Part shown: positions 42,975 through 52,927 of the stretch, piece by piece
Layout: every line of letters begins with the position of its first letter
How positions within the stretch are numbered: the first letter of the stretch is position 1
From: JBLIRR01 sp049472395
GTDB taxonomy: Bacteria > SZUA-182 > DTGQ01 > JBLIRR01
Assembly (NCBI GenBank): GCA_049472395.1
Contig: JBLIRR010000017.1
Location: forward strand, 53,248-117,247
DNA: 64,000 nt
Direction of reading: 5' to 3'
Notes under the pieces: model-generated
The model's input: the letters and a program-made list of their open reading frames with translations, nothing else
What the model was told of the DNA's origin: nothing
The model's database searches: none
Made by a program: the position numbers and the translations under genes

Positions 42975-44402
42975 TTATTTATACTCCGATGGGGCAATCT
43001 TATGAATTTTAATCTTGTAATTGATTACACGGCTACTAATATGAAGTAACTTAGCAGCTTCATTCTGCCTGCCGTGGCATCTCTGCAGAGCTTGCACAAT
43101 TAAATCTCGCTCAACTTCTTGCAAGGACACTCCCTGATCAGGAAGCCTGATCTGATTTTTGCAGCTTACAGGCTTATCGACAAGAGGTTGCTGGTTTTCT
43201 TCAAAGGAGCGGAAGGATTGGGGAGAGAGCTGACCGGTGGGGAAATCCGTAATCAATAAATCTTGTTCAGTAATTTCTGGACCATTACTAATTAAAATAG
43301 CCCGTTCAATTATATTTTCCAGTTCCCTCACGTTCCCCGGCCATCTGTATTCCTCAAGTATCTTAATACTGGCAGGGCTAAATTCTTTAATATCTTTCCC
43401 TGCCCTATGACCATATTTTTGGAGAAAAAACCTGGCAAGAGGCAAAATATCCTCATGTCTTTCCCTCAAAGGAGGAAGAATCACAGGCACAACAGCCAGT
43501 CGATAATAAAGATCTTCCCGAAAGGCCCCTCGGACAATCTCATCCTTAAGATTCCGGTTAGTTGCCGCAATAATCCTCACATTGACATTTATAGTACGGT
43601 TGCCCCCTAACCGTTCAAAAGATCGATTTTGTATTACTCTTAATACTTTTGCCTGAATAGGAAGACTCATATCGCCTATCTCATCGAGAAATATAGTACC
43701 CTCATTCGCCTGCTCAAACCGCCCTATACGAACTGCATTCGCGCCTGTATACGCCCCCTTCTCGTGGCCAAACAACTCACTCTCCAAGAGACTCTCATGA
43801 AGCGCAGCACAGTTTACTGCGACAAAATTTTCCCTGCAACGATGGCTTGAGTAATGGATTGCCGCTGCTATAAGTTCCTTGCCTGTCCCACTCTCCCCTA
43901 GAATCATTACCGTTGCATCGCTTGGTGCCACTTTCTCCAACAGAGATAAAATATTCTTCATCTTTCTACTGGCATAGACGATATCAGAGAATTTATAAAT
44001 ATTCTTTTCGCGATGCTGCAAATAATTTATCCGATGTTGCTTTTTAATCCTCTCAATAATAAATGATATATTTTGGAATAATGATTCGATTTTATGCCCT
44101 TGTTCATATATATTCCAGGTCATCGGATTAATTAAATCCATGTAATCCCGCAAGCCTGTTTTATCAAGAAACATATTGACATATACCTGTTCATTGGATT
44201 GGTGAGCTGCTTTGAGAATTTCTCGCGTATCACTCACGGGAAGATGGTCATCAATAACCAAGATATCAAAGAATTCCTTCTTCAATATAGTAAAGGCATC
44301 ATCAGCCGAAGAGACTCCAAATGCTTTTCGGCCCTTTAAAGCAATTGTCTCGCAGAGTGCAGCTGTTCTTTCTTTATTTGCAACCACTAAAATATTATAC
44401 AT
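42975..44402 (-). CDS. Sigma-54-dependent response regulator (NtrC family)
   Basis: 475 residues: receiver-like domain (1-115), AAA+ domain (about 150-385) and Fis-type HTH (about 435-472, LQRCHGRQNEAAKLLHISSR). Walker A is GESGTGKE, GAYTGA is the sigma-54 contact loop, Walker B is GTIFLDEIGD, and RWPGNVRELEN is present, so it should remodel sigma-54 polymerase. In the receiver, Asp51 (DDHLP) is in the phosphoacceptor position, but the acidic pair expected at residues 8-9 is Ala-Asn (VVANKE). It may be poorly phosphorylated or respond to something else. There is no histidine kinase next to it. The nearest kinase (25150) lacks its His. Confidence 0.9.
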   Translation of the reverse strand: MYNILVVANKERTAALCETIALKGRKAFGVSSADDAFTILKKEFFDILVIDDHLPVSDTREILKAAHQSNEQVYVNMFLDKTGLRDYMDLINPMTWNIYEQGHKIESLFQNISFIIERIKKQHRINYLQHREKNIYKFSDIVYASRKMKNILSLLEKVAPSDATVMILGESGTGKELIAAAIHYSSHRCRENFVAVNCAALHESLLESELFGHEKGAYTGANAVRIGRFEQANEGTIFLDEIGDMSLPIQAKVLRVIQNRSFERLGGNRTINVNVRIIAATNRNLKDEIVRGAFREDLYYRLAVVPVILPPLRERHEDILPLARFFLQKYGHRAGKDIKEFSPASIKILEEYRWPGNVRELENIIERAILISNGPEITEQDLLITDFPTGQLSPQSFRSFEENQQPLVDKPVSCKNQIRLPDQGVSLQEVERDLIVQALQRCHGRQNEAAKLLHISSRVINYKIKIHKIAPSEYK

Positions 44403-44485
44403 AAAACTCTTTAACTAATTTATTAGCCTATTATTGGCATTCTTCCTCCCTTAAAAGCATATTGTCATCTTATCGGCATAATTTG

Positions 44486-46684
44486 TTATTTGCTTCTTTT
44501 TGATGAAGAACGTACCATAAGAACCGAACATGCGGCCTTATTTGCCACATCATCGGTAATTGTGCCGAAGAGTCGTTGCTTAAAAATCCAGTCATTTGAT
44601 GCTCCCATGAGGATAAGGTCATGATTTACCGACTCCTCCACTATCATATCAACAATCGATTGTCTGACAATAATTTTTGCCTCTGCGTGTTGTATTCCCT
44701 CTTTTTCAAGAATACGTTCGAGATTAATCCTTTTTTGCTCTATAAGGGCCAAATTTGTACCAGGGAGGACAGATTGGGCAACGGTTAATTGAGAGCCTTT
44801 TGATTGAGCAATCCTATGAGCAAGTTGGAGTCCCAAATGAGAATGGGGCCCTGTCCCATAAGGAATAAATATTTTTTTTATGGAATTAAATTTCTTGTAA
44901 TCCAACACCAATACATGGGTGTTGACATATTTGGAAATTAAATACACAATCCTGTGAGATAGATTTGATCGTGTTATCCTGCCTGCCCACCCAAAAAGGA
45001 CGAGATTGTACTCTCCTGTTTCGATAGTCGCCATAATAGATGAAGTAATATTATGAGCAACCACAACATGCGGCTCGACTTTTATCCCATCCGTCGGCAA
45101 TTGTGTAATGACCTCTTCTAACTCGAATTCCTTCTTTTCTTTTAGTTTCTGCAAATGATTTCGTCCATGGTCCAATACTAACTGTTCAGGTATCGGCATT
45201 ACATGCAAAAGGTCTATCTGTCCCTCATTGTGATTGCATAATGAAAAAGCAATATCGCTCAAATACCTCTCAGATGCAGGATTAGCCAATGGAACCAAAA
45301 TTTTATATTTGGCCACCCTAGGTTTTTTAAGCTCCTCTTGAAGGATCACCTGCTCTCCTTTTTTCACCATTGGTGTAAGAACCCGTTCAATAAAAAGAAT
45401 GCGTGAGATGCCCTCAAGTTGCGTACTCTTTCTGACGTAAAAATAATACCAGAGAAAAGAAAAAAGAATTGCCATAAGACCCACTGCGAGGACTATCGGC
45501 TGCATATATCTCATAACAAAAAGGCAGGAAATAAAGCCGGTTATTGATAGAGCATCCGCCAGAGGGACCCGGAAAGAGGGTCTATACCATTCTACATTCG
45601 CCCTGCGCATTATCACACATGCAAGACATACCAAGGCATAAAGAATAAGGCTCAGGAAACCGGCAACTTCAGCCAATAGTTCAAGCTTACTGGTAAAGAG
45701 CATTGCCAAAATAAGGACGCCGGTAGTTATTATAGAGCGATAGGGAGTGATAAAATGCGGATGGACCTTATTTAACCATTCTGGTATTAGTTTATCCCGT
45801 CCCATGGCGAAATTAATTCTTGAGGCGGACATAATGCTGGCATTTGCAGAGGAGACCGTGGCAAATATTCCTCCGACAACAACGGCAATCGCGCCAAACC
45901 TCCCTATGAGGTGTCTTGCCAGCTCAATAAATATTGTCGTACTATTTAATTGATCATATCGTCTAAGCCCTATGATAATAGTCATGACAAACAGATAAAT
46001 AAAGGTTACGATCACTACTGACCCTATAAGGGCAATAGGAATATTTTTCTGCGGGTTTTTAATCTCTTCTCCAACGGCAGTAATTTCAGCAAAACCGCAA
46101 AAGGTAACAAATAAAAGAGCAGAGACTGTAAAAATCGAAGACCACCCGTAGGGAGTAAAAGGCCGGTAGTTATCAACCGATACGGAAAATAACCCACGCA
46201 GGCCAAAGCCGACAAGAATAATCACCATCAAAGTGACTATTACATTCTGCAGTGTAGTTGTTTCTTTTGTCCCCACATAATTTATAGCTATTAATAGTAC
46301 GCTCATAATAATAGCCAATACCCTGGGGCTTAGGGAGGGCACAAATGAATGAATATATTCTCCAAAGCCCATCATATAGAAGGCTGCGGCAAATGAGAGA
46401 GAAAGCCACAGCGTGCACCCGACAACAGTGCCAATAAAGGGACCAAATGCCCTCGTAACATACAGATAACCTCCCCCTGCCTGAGGCATACCGGTGGCTA
46501 ATTCTGCCATACAAAGTGCTATAAATAAAGAAACAAACGCACAAATAGCGAATGAAAATATAGCACCCGGACCGGCTTTATACGCAGCGATGCCAGGGAG
46601 AACAAATATACCAGCGCAGATCATAGTACCGACGCCAATTGTTAATGCTTCAAATAAACCCAACTCTCGTGTCAATTTCTCCAT
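44486..46684 (-). CDS. APC-superfamily amino acid permease with two C-terminal UspA domains
   Basis: 732 residues. The first 420 or so form a 12-TM amino acid/polyamine permease (GLFEALTIGVGTMICAGIFV, GGGYLYVTRAFG, FCGFAEITAVGEEIKNP, SANASIMSASRINFAMGRD). Two UspA domains follow: about 445-590 (YKILVPLANPASERYLSDIA, VEPHVVVAHNI) and about 600-730 (KKIFIPYGTGPHSHLGLQL, DLILMGASNDW, ACSVLMVR). The second ends with the ATP-binding-like GAS(N)14CSVLMVR pattern. Permease-UspA fusions are thought to gate transport by nucleotide binding. The substrate is likely a cationic or neutral amino acid, not determinable. The gene is monocistronic. Confidence 0.92.
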   Translation of the reverse strand: MEKLTRELGLFEALTIGVGTMICAGIFVLPGIAAYKAGPGAIFSFAICAFVSLFIALCMAELATGMPQAGGGYLYVTRAFGPFIGTVVGCTLWLSLSFAAAFYMMGFGEYIHSFVPSLSPRVLAIIMSVLLIAINYVGTKETTTLQNVIVTLMVIILVGFGLRGLFSVSVDNYRPFTPYGWSSIFTVSALLFVTFCGFAEITAVGEEIKNPQKNIPIALIGSVVIVTFIYLFVMTIIIGLRRYDQLNSTTIFIELARHLIGRFGAIAVVVGGIFATVSSANASIMSASRINFAMGRDKLIPEWLNKVHPHFITPYRSIITTGVLILAMLFTSKLELLAEVAGFLSLILYALVCLACVIMRRANVEWYRPSFRVPLADALSITGFISCLFVMRYMQPIVLAVGLMAILFSFLWYYFYVRKSTQLEGISRILFIERVLTPMVKKGEQVILQEELKKPRVAKYKILVPLANPASERYLSDIAFSLCNHNEGQIDLLHVMPIPEQLVLDHGRNHLQKLKEKKEFELEEVITQLPTDGIKVEPHVVVAHNITSSIMATIETGEYNLVLFGWAGRITRSNLSHRIVYLISKYVNTHVLVLDYKKFNSIKKIFIPYGTGPHSHLGLQLAHRIAQSKGSQLTVAQSVLPGTNLALIEQKRINLERILEKEGIQHAEAKIIVRQSIVDMIVEESVNHDLILMGASNDWIFKQRLFGTITDDVANKAACSVLMVRSSSKRSK

Positions 46685-46875
46685 AATGTAAAAGTATCCT
46701 TTCCTTATTATCTTTTGTTACACTTAGAAGAGCACCAGAAGGGTATTATAGTATCATAAGAGAGAAAAAAAAAGAATAAACACTCTCCACAATATACGAT
46801 GGTTTAATTATATCCCAAAATAGAGTATGCTTATATAGAGTGTGATTAAAGGAAAGGAATTTATAGGAGATCTTT

Positions 46876-49254
46876 ATGAAATGTGTGCTAAAGATTAGGC
46901 AGGGATTTTTTATTATTGATGCACAAGAAGGGGGAGATTATGGTTCTATTCCCTCCCTGGCTATTATACTTATCCTTTTTGCATTCATTATAGGTTGTGT
47001 CATTATTGGCAATAACACATCAGCCTCTGCAGAGCTTTTTATCAATGAGTTCATGGCAGATAACGACAGTCTGATTGAGGATCCAGATGAACCTAATGCT
47101 TTTGAGGATTGGATAGAGATTTACAATGCGAGTGACTCACCAGTAGATATGAGCCGAATGTTTCTCACTGATGATCTTGCCAATCCGACTCAATGGCAGA
47201 TCCCTGACGGGATCATTATTGCGTCTGGAGGTTACCAACTTTTCTGGGCGGACAATGATGAGGAGCAGGGTGATACCCATACAGGTTTTAAGCTGGCTGC
47301 AGAGGGTGAAGAGATAGGCCTTTTCGATACAGACGGAACGACCCTTATAGATTCGATAACATTTAGTAGTCAATTCATTGATGTTTCCTATGGACGATAC
47401 CCGGACGGCGGTGTTGAATGGGGATTCATGGCAGGAACTCCAAACGCCGCAAATAGTATACATAACGCTCCACCGATTATTACGGACATCACACACACTC
47501 CCGTATCGCCCACTAGTAGTGATGCAGTATGGTTAACATGCATGGTAAGTGATGACAATGTTGTGGTAAGTGTGACGCTTATATATGATACAGGTAGTGG
47601 TCCTGTAAACATTAGAATGAACGATGATGGTGCGCATAATGATAATAATGCAGGTGATGGTATTTTTGGCACTAGTATTCCTCCCCTTCCCAAAGAGACT
47701 ATTGTGAATTATTATGTAATTGCAGCGGACAATGTGTCGGCTGAATCGATAAACCCTGCGGGCGCACCAGATGAGACCTATTTCTATGTGGTCGATTATA
47801 TCCCACCAAAACTTTACATTAATGAGTTCATGGCAGATAACGACAGTCTGATTGAGGATCCAGATGAACCTAATGCTTTTGAGGATTGGATAGAGATTTA
47901 CAATGCGAGTGTCTCACCAGTGGACATAAGCCGAATGCACCTCACCGACGATCTTGCCAATCCAACCCAATGGCAGGTCCCTGAAGGGATCATTATTGCG
48001 CCTGGAGGTTACCAACTTTTCTGGGCGGACAATGATGAGGGACAGGGTGTTACTCACACAGGTTTTAAGCTGGCTGCAGAGGGTGAGGAGATAGGCCTTT
48101 TCGGACCAGACGGAATAACACTAGTTGACTCTATAACATTTGGCGCCCAACTTATTGACGTCTCCTATGGGCGATACCCTGATGGGGATACAACATCTGG
48201 CTTTATGTCAGCTACACCAGGCAGTGCAAACCGACCTTATAATGCTCCTCCTTCTATTACTGGGACTGCACATATTCCTTCCACGCCCGCTGAAGGAGAG
48301 CGCGTGTGGGTGACCAGCACTGTGACAGATGACAATATTGTAGCACGCGTTACACTCACCTATGATACAGGAAGTGGTCGGTTAGACGTGACAATGTATG
48401 ATGATGGGATGCATAATGACGATGGCAGCAATGATGGCATTTACGGCGCATATATAAATGCATTCTCAAAGGATGTTGTTGTGGATTACTTCATAACTGC
48501 TGAAGATAACCTTGGCGCTCAGTTTACAGATCCAATTAAGGCACCAGATAAGGCATATTTCTATATCGTGGGATATACGCCTCCTCTTCTTTTCATTAAC
48601 GAATTTATGGCCGACAATAACAACACGATTGAAGATCCGGAAGATCCCAACAGTTATGAAGACTGGATCGAAATCTACAATGCGAGTGAATCAACTATGG
48701 ATATCGGAGGAATGTACCTCACCGATAACCTTGCTAATTTCGATAAATGGCAGATTCCTCAGGGAGTGAGTATTCCAGCTCGGGGCTACTTCCTCTTCTG
48801 GGCTGATAGTGATGAGGATCAGGGTGTTGCCCATACCAGCTTTAAGCTTGACAAAGATGGCGGGGAGATTGGGCTTTTCGATATAAATGCAAAAAGGAAT
48901 ATGCCCATCGATGCGATAACATTTGGTAAACAGTTTTCCGATAATTCGTGCGGTAGGATTTATGATGGGCACGATCCATGGATTCTGTCTAAAAATGTCA
49001 CCCCCGGCTATGCTAATGCCTTCCCTGTTGGTTCGCATACTATTATCTGGACCCTCCCCTATCACACAGACAGTTATACCTTGATGATGGAAATGGGTGA
49101 TTGCGTGAGTGCGATTCATAGATTCAACATATTCTCAGGGACGTGGGACACCGCCTATCTCCTTTGGGGTGAACCTTCCGGTGATGAATTTTCCATAGAG
49201 CCTGGCCTAAGTTATGGTTTATCAATAACTTCTCTCTGCTCCAGTTCTTTCTAG
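46876..49254 (+). CDS. Surface protein with three lamin-tail (LTD) domains
   Basis: 792 residues. An N-terminal TM/signal region (about 27-52) is followed by three near-identical modules of exactly 259 residues. Each has an LTD domain (FINEFMADN, EDWIEIYNAS, QLFWADND, GFKLAAEGEEIGLF) and an Ig-like domain (VVSVTLIYDTGSGPV, DDGMHND, DNVSAES). The third module's second part is changed into a TIIWTLPYHTDSYTL stretch, and the C terminus ends SLCSSSF with no sortase or PEP-CTERM signal. Bacterial LTD proteins are exported and usually envelope-associated or nuclease-linked; here no nuclease domain is present. TAGGAGATCTTT is the ribosome binding site. It is likely an adhesin or matrix component. 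Confidence 0.88.
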   Translation: MKCVLKIRQGFFIIDAQEGGDYGSIPSLAIILILFAFIIGCVIIGNNTSASAELFINEFMADNDSLIEDPDEPNAFEDWIEIYNASDSPVDMSRMFLTDDLANPTQWQIPDGIIIASGGYQLFWADNDEEQGDTHTGFKLAAEGEEIGLFDTDGTTLIDSITFSSQFIDVSYGRYPDGGVEWGFMAGTPNAANSIHNAPPIITDITHTPVSPTSSDAVWLTCMVSDDNVVVSVTLIYDTGSGPVNIRMNDDGAHNDNNAGDGIFGTSIPPLPKETIVNYYVIAADNVSAESINPAGAPDETYFYVVDYIPPKLYINEFMADNDSLIEDPDEPNAFEDWIEIYNASVSPVDISRMHLTDDLANPTQWQVPEGIIIAPGGYQLFWADNDEGQGVTHTGFKLAAEGEEIGLFGPDGITLVDSITFGAQLIDVSYGRYPDGDTTSGFMSATPGSANRPYNAPPSITGTAHIPSTPAEGERVWVTSTVTDDNIVARVTLTYDTGSGRLDVTMYDDGMHNDDGSNDGIYGAYINAFSKDVVVDYFITAEDNLGAQFTDPIKAPDKAYFYIVGYTPPLLFINEFMADNNNTIEDPEDPNSYEDWIEIYNASESTMDIGGMYLTDNLANFDKWQIPQGVSIPARGYFLFWADSDEDQGVAHTSFKLDKDGGEIGLFDINAKRNMPIDAITFGKQFSDNSCGRIYDGHDPWILSKNVTPGYANAFPVGSHTIIWTLPYHTDSYTLMMEMGDCVSAIHRFNIFSGTWDTAYLLWGEPSGDEFSIEPGLSYGLSITSLCSSSF
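47044..47911 (+). repeat. Direct repeats, 777-bp period, in the LTD gene
   Basis: A 91-bp block at 47044-47134 is identical to 47821-47911, and the third, diverged copy begins at 48598, again exactly 777 bp on. The identity over synonymous sites shows a recent duplication or gene conversion between modules 1 and 2, while module 3 is older. Confidence 0.85.
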
Positions 49255-49322
49255 TCAACTACCTCTTGCCATACTTTATAATCCAAAAACTTCAACACAA
49301 CATATATTATTATTATAAATTT

Positions 49323-49361
49323 GATGCTATTGAAGAATAAATTAGATGCTATTGAAGAATA
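49323..49361. repeat. 17-bp direct repeat before the membrane-protein gene
   Basis: GATGCTATTGAAGAATA occurs at 49323-49339 and again at 49345-49361, a 22-bp period (about two helical turns), 64 bp before the ATG at 49425. This is the layout of a regulator-binding site upstream of the two-gene membrane/vWA unit. Confidence 0.55.
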
Positions 49362-49424
49362 GAATCACCCGTGCCGATAAAAAAATATTATTAAATAATA
49401 TTAAATTAAGATAAAGGAGAAAGA

Positions 49425-50729
49425 ATGTTTAGTTTAGCTGAATGGCTGAAGAACCACCTAAATTCACAATGGTATAATATTATTTTTATTTTAGCATTGC
49501 CACTTATCTGGATTTTTCCTGTACAAAATTTTTTAATACCCTATGTCTGGGGTAACGGCGCGCTTATAGCAAATATCTCTAAGAGGATTTTCCTTTTATT
49601 ACCTGCAATGCTGTTCATCGTTGGCTGCTGGTGCAGCATGCTTTCGGTTTATTTACTCGCTTTTCGCAGATCGCCGACTTTATTCATTCAGATAGTCTTT
49701 TTAACATGGTGGGATAGTGGTAGGGCTATTTGCATGTTCTGGGCGGGTATTTTCCACTTCTTATTGTTATTACTTGCTTATTTATGGCAATTACTCAGAA
49801 TGATCGTGAGTAGTTTATTTGTTATTATTAAGCAATTGATTCTTTTCCCATTTAACTTCATCATAAGTGCGGGGAATAAATACTTTGAACCGGGCGTTCC
49901 GTGGATTGCCGTTATATTAACAGTGATATGGGTTGGCTTAGAAGCGTCTATATTTACTTATGTAATGCTCCCTACAGTGAGCGAAGTTATTAGTGATGTG
50001 GTTGGTTTTGAAAACCATCGTTTTCTCACTCCCTTTTTGTTTGTTTTTCTCTACCTAATCGTTGCCGGAAGTTTTGCGTGTATTCAGGTTCTTAAAGAAT
50101 CAGTTGAAAGCAGAAAAATAAGTGATATGATTCAGATGTTTGTTATGGAAGGATTCGTAATGTTCCTGGAAGTTGTGTTTTTATATAGGGAACTGATTGA
50201 TACTATTTCCCCCTGGATTTACCAACAGACGGGTCACCAATTAGGTTTAGCAGCCACCCTAGCATTAGGGAGTTTTGGCTGGATTGGCATTAGTTTGATG
50301 AACTGGTTCCTATTTGGTAGATATGGGACCCCTACTTTATTGGCAATTATTTCAAGGAAACCTATTGATAGTATAATTTCTACTAATAATCAAGAGAAAG
50401 CGAAAAGCCCTACCGAAAGTCTTTTCTTTACTTCCCAACAAATGGAAATGTTTAAAAGAGAAGGAAACTGGTTTAGTGAAAAAGGATATGCTCTCATGGA
50501 AGCATTAACCTTGCCTCCGCTGCAAATATGTGGCGCGATTATAAATTTCTTTATGGTTCTTGTATCGGGTCGTCCTTTGTTCAATCTTCCTTTTAAAAAC
50601 TTAAAAGATGCATATGATACCCAACAACTATTGACTATGTTAGAAAACAAAAAAGAAGCTACAATGTCCTCTCAATTCAAAAAGGCGCAAAGGGAAAAAG
50701 AGATTCTGGAAGCAAAACAGGAACTATAA
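49425..50729 (+). CDS. Polytopic membrane protein of unknown family, paired with a vWA lipoprotein
   Basis: 434 residues, ATG preceded by AAAGGAGAAAGA. About seven to eight TM helices: 20-40, 53-78, 85-130, 165-190, 205-225, 238-262, 275-300 and possibly 365-385. Between helices are small cytoplasmic loops; the last 50 residues are a charged, probably coiled-coil tail (LENKKEATMSSQFKKAQREKEILEAKQEL in part). No transporter signature, no catalytic motif and no known family is recognised. The vWA lipoprotein gene starts 25 bp downstream and is surely co-transcribed. A membrane platform with a metal-dependent adhesion domain as partner would fit, but no function can be assigned. Confidence 0.75.
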   Translation: MFSLAEWLKNHLNSQWYNIIFILALPLIWIFPVQNFLIPYVWGNGALIANISKRIFLLLPAMLFIVGCWCSMLSVYLLAFRRSPTLFIQIVFLTWWDSGRAICMFWAGIFHFLLLLLAYLWQLLRMIVSSLFVIIKQLILFPFNFIISAGNKYFEPGVPWIAVILTVIWVGLEASIFTYVMLPTVSEVISDVVGFENHRFLTPFLFVFLYLIVAGSFACIQVLKESVESRKISDMIQMFVMEGFVMFLEVVFLYRELIDTISPWIYQQTGHQLGLAATLALGSFGWIGISLMNWFLFGRYGTPTLLAIISRKPIDSIISTNNQEKAKSPTESLFFTSQQMEMFKREGNWFSEKGYALMEALTLPPLQICGAIINFFMVLVSGRPLFNLPFKNLKDAYDTQQLLTMLENKKEATMSSQFKKAQREKEILEAKQEL

Positions 50730-50754
50730 TGAATATGTATATTGGAGAAATGCT

Positions 50755-51522
50755 ATGAGAAAATCAATGATCATTACATTAGTGATCTGTTCTTTATGTT
50801 TATCGCTTATTATGGGTTGTTCGACATTTGAAAAAGCCCAAGTAAAACCTCGTATGACTTTATTTGTAGGACTCGACATCAGCAGTTCTTTTTACAATAG
50901 TCCTTATTATCAAGACGCAATTCAATTTCTTTCTGTTTATCTTTATATGCATATGCAGGGCATTGGCGGATTGAAAAGGCCAAAAAACCTTTTTGTATCC
51001 AGTATTGGAGCTGAAGATGAGGAAGATCCTCGGGCTTTTCGCCCAATCCATGACTTTGAGAATAAGACACCGGACCAGATTAGAGCAAATTTATTAAAAT
51101 GGTATCCCAAATCTAATTCTTTGACAGACTTTAATGTGTTTTTTGATAAAGTGGCGTCAACAGTTCAAAAACATAATCTAGTCCTCGCTCCTACGACGAT
51201 CCTTATAATTAGTGATGGGATACATGACATGGAAGGTGATATAAAAGAAAGAGATGAATTTTACAGCCACATCAACCTCGATCCCTTAGAATACCTGGCT
51301 CGCAACGTAACTATACGTTTGCTTTACACATCACCAAAAGTTGCTGAGGGTTGGGATCGTAAAATTGAGCGTCGTCGGGTAAAGATATGGACCAAGGAAG
51401 CTGAAGTGATGATGGGCTGGCACAACCAATTTGTCAATGATCTTCCCATAATAAAACAGGATAAATTAGTTAAATGGATACAAGATAATGTTAATTTCAG
51501 GGTGAGAAGCAAAAGGCTTTAA
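50755..51522 (+). CDS. vWA-like lipoprotein
   Basis: 255 residues. The signal ends at IMGC (lipobox, Cys22). Residues 33-225 form a von Willebrand A-like fold: FVGLDISSSF gives the MIDAS DxSxS, a Thr in SLTDFNVFF may be the next ligand, and TTILIISDGIHD gives the final Asp. The metal site thus looks complete, so the protein should bind a divalent cation and a partner ligand. VTIRLLYTSP follows, and the C-terminal 50 residues are basic and helical. TTGGAGAAATGCT precedes the start. It is transcribed behind the polytopic protein at 49425. Family members are not recognised; the role may be assembly or surveillance at the envelope. Confidence 0.75.
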   Translation: MRKSMIITLVICSLCLSLIMGCSTFEKAQVKPRMTLFVGLDISSSFYNSPYYQDAIQFLSVYLYMHMQGIGGLKRPKNLFVSSIGAEDEEDPRAFRPIHDFENKTPDQIRANLLKWYPKSNSLTDFNVFFDKVASTVQKHNLVLAPTTILIISDGIHDMEGDIKERDEFYSHINLDPLEYLARNVTIRLLYTSPKVAEGWDRKIERRRVKIWTKEAEVMMGWHNQFVNDLPIIKQDKLVKWIQDNVNFRVRSKRL

Positions 51523-51886
51523 TAAATCTACTTTTATTGAAAGGACTTGATTATTTTAAGCATATTTTCTTATTTGCAGATTTTATTTTAAATTATATTA
51601 AATTTATAATTATCCATTCCAATGGTTCAAAAAGCGAATGTATAGTAAAACATAATACCGATATTTTGTAGCCCATACACAATCATATTGTAAAATCATT
51701 CAACCCTTCAATGCTTAAAAAGTCTTGAAAAATCAACTTTCCTGTCTCTGTTTTTTTTATAAAATATTTTATTTGAAATGTAATTTTTGTTGTCTTGTTA
51801 TTACTTTTGATATATAGTAAAGCGTATTATAAGGATACCAGAGGGATTAAAAAACTTCTGTAATAATAAATAAGGAGGACATTTAT
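51523..51886. other. AT-rich intergenic region
   Basis: 364 bp with no open frame, no terminator and no strong promoter boxes. TATATAGTA near 51818 and GTATTATAAGG near 51826 may belong to the promoter of the MORN gene. Confidence 0.4.
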
Positions 51887-52720
51887 ATGAAAAAGAGAAA
51901 TAGTGTAAATAAATATTTATTGAAGATTAATCTGCTTGCTTTTATTTTCTTTTCTACTATTCCATGTGCCGGATATGCAAGTGGAAAATGCGAGAAAGGA
52001 GATTGTTCAAACGGCGCAGGGATTATGAGATGGGCGAATGGTGATAAATATGAGGGTGAATGGAAAGATGATATGATGCATGGCAGCGGAACTTTTACCT
52101 ATGGGAACGGTGATAAATATAAGGGTGAATTGGAAAATGATAAAAAAAATGGGTATGGAACATTTACCTATAGTGATGGCAGCATATATGAAGGGCAATG
52201 GAAAGATAACAAGGCACATGGCGAGGGCACGCTTATCTCTTCAAATGGCGATAAATATGAGGGCGAATGGGAAAATGGCTTTCCAAATGGATATGGCACC
52301 TTTACCTATGCGAATGGTGATACCTATGAGGGTGAATGGATGGATGATAAAATGAATGGCAGGGGAACTTTTAGATGGGCAAATGGGAATAAATATGAAG
52401 GGCAATGGAAAGATAGTAAGGCAAACGGCAAGGGCACGCTTACCACAGTAAATGGTGATACCTATAAGGGTGATTGGATAGATGATAAAATGAATGGCAG
52501 GGGAATTTTTACATACGCAAATGGCGATACCTATGAGGGTGAATGGATAGATGATAAAATGAATGGCAGGGGAACTTTTACTTACGCAAATGGCGATACC
52601 TATGAGGGTGAATGGAAAGATAATAAAATGAATGGCAGGGGAACTTTTACTTATGCAAATGGCAAAGTAAGAAATGGAATATGGGAAAATAACCAATTAG
52701 TAAAGAAGATTTCTGAATAA
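51887..52720 (+). CDS. Exported MORN-repeat protein
   Basis: 277 residues; AAGGAGG lies 9 nt before the ATG. The hydrophobic signal (LLKINLLAFIFFSTIPCAGYASG) has either a lipobox-like IPC or a type I site at YAS. GKCEKGDCSNGAGIMRWANG then leads into nine full MORN units plus a partial one up to residue 270. The CxxGDCxNGxG linker is shared with the MORN lipoprotein at 13834-14865, so they are paralogues. The last three repeats are nearly identical at the DNA level (period 69 bp), a sign of recent expansion. There is no enzymatic domain. A spacer or lipid-binding role at the envelope is inferred. Confidence 0.88.
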   Translation: MKKRNSVNKYLLKINLLAFIFFSTIPCAGYASGKCEKGDCSNGAGIMRWANGDKYEGEWKDDMMHGSGTFTYGNGDKYKGELENDKKNGYGTFTYSDGSIYEGQWKDNKAHGEGTLISSNGDKYEGEWENGFPNGYGTFTYANGDTYEGEWMDDKMNGRGTFRWANGNKYEGQWKDSKANGKGTLTTVNGDTYKGDWIDDKMNGRGIFTYANGDTYEGEWIDDKMNGRGTFTYANGDTYEGEWKDNKMNGRGTFTYANGKVRNGIWENNQLVKKISE

Positions 52721-52927
52721 AGCTCTAAGATCTACGTTCATCCGTTATTCGCGTCCATAAATATTCACCACTTTTACCCTATGTTGAGCCGGAGTTAAGC
52801 CATTCAAAATTGCGAGAGAGAGTGGAGGGAGAAAGGCTTTCTTATACTTGATCGGAATACCCTTATTATCTAATTTCGTGGTATAGATAAGTAAGATATT
52901 CATTTACCTTATCTCATTTTTCCAACC

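Noticed and set aside
52241..52696. A 151-codon antisense frame opposite the second MORN gene
   Set aside because: Same repeat artefact as at 13933-14577.
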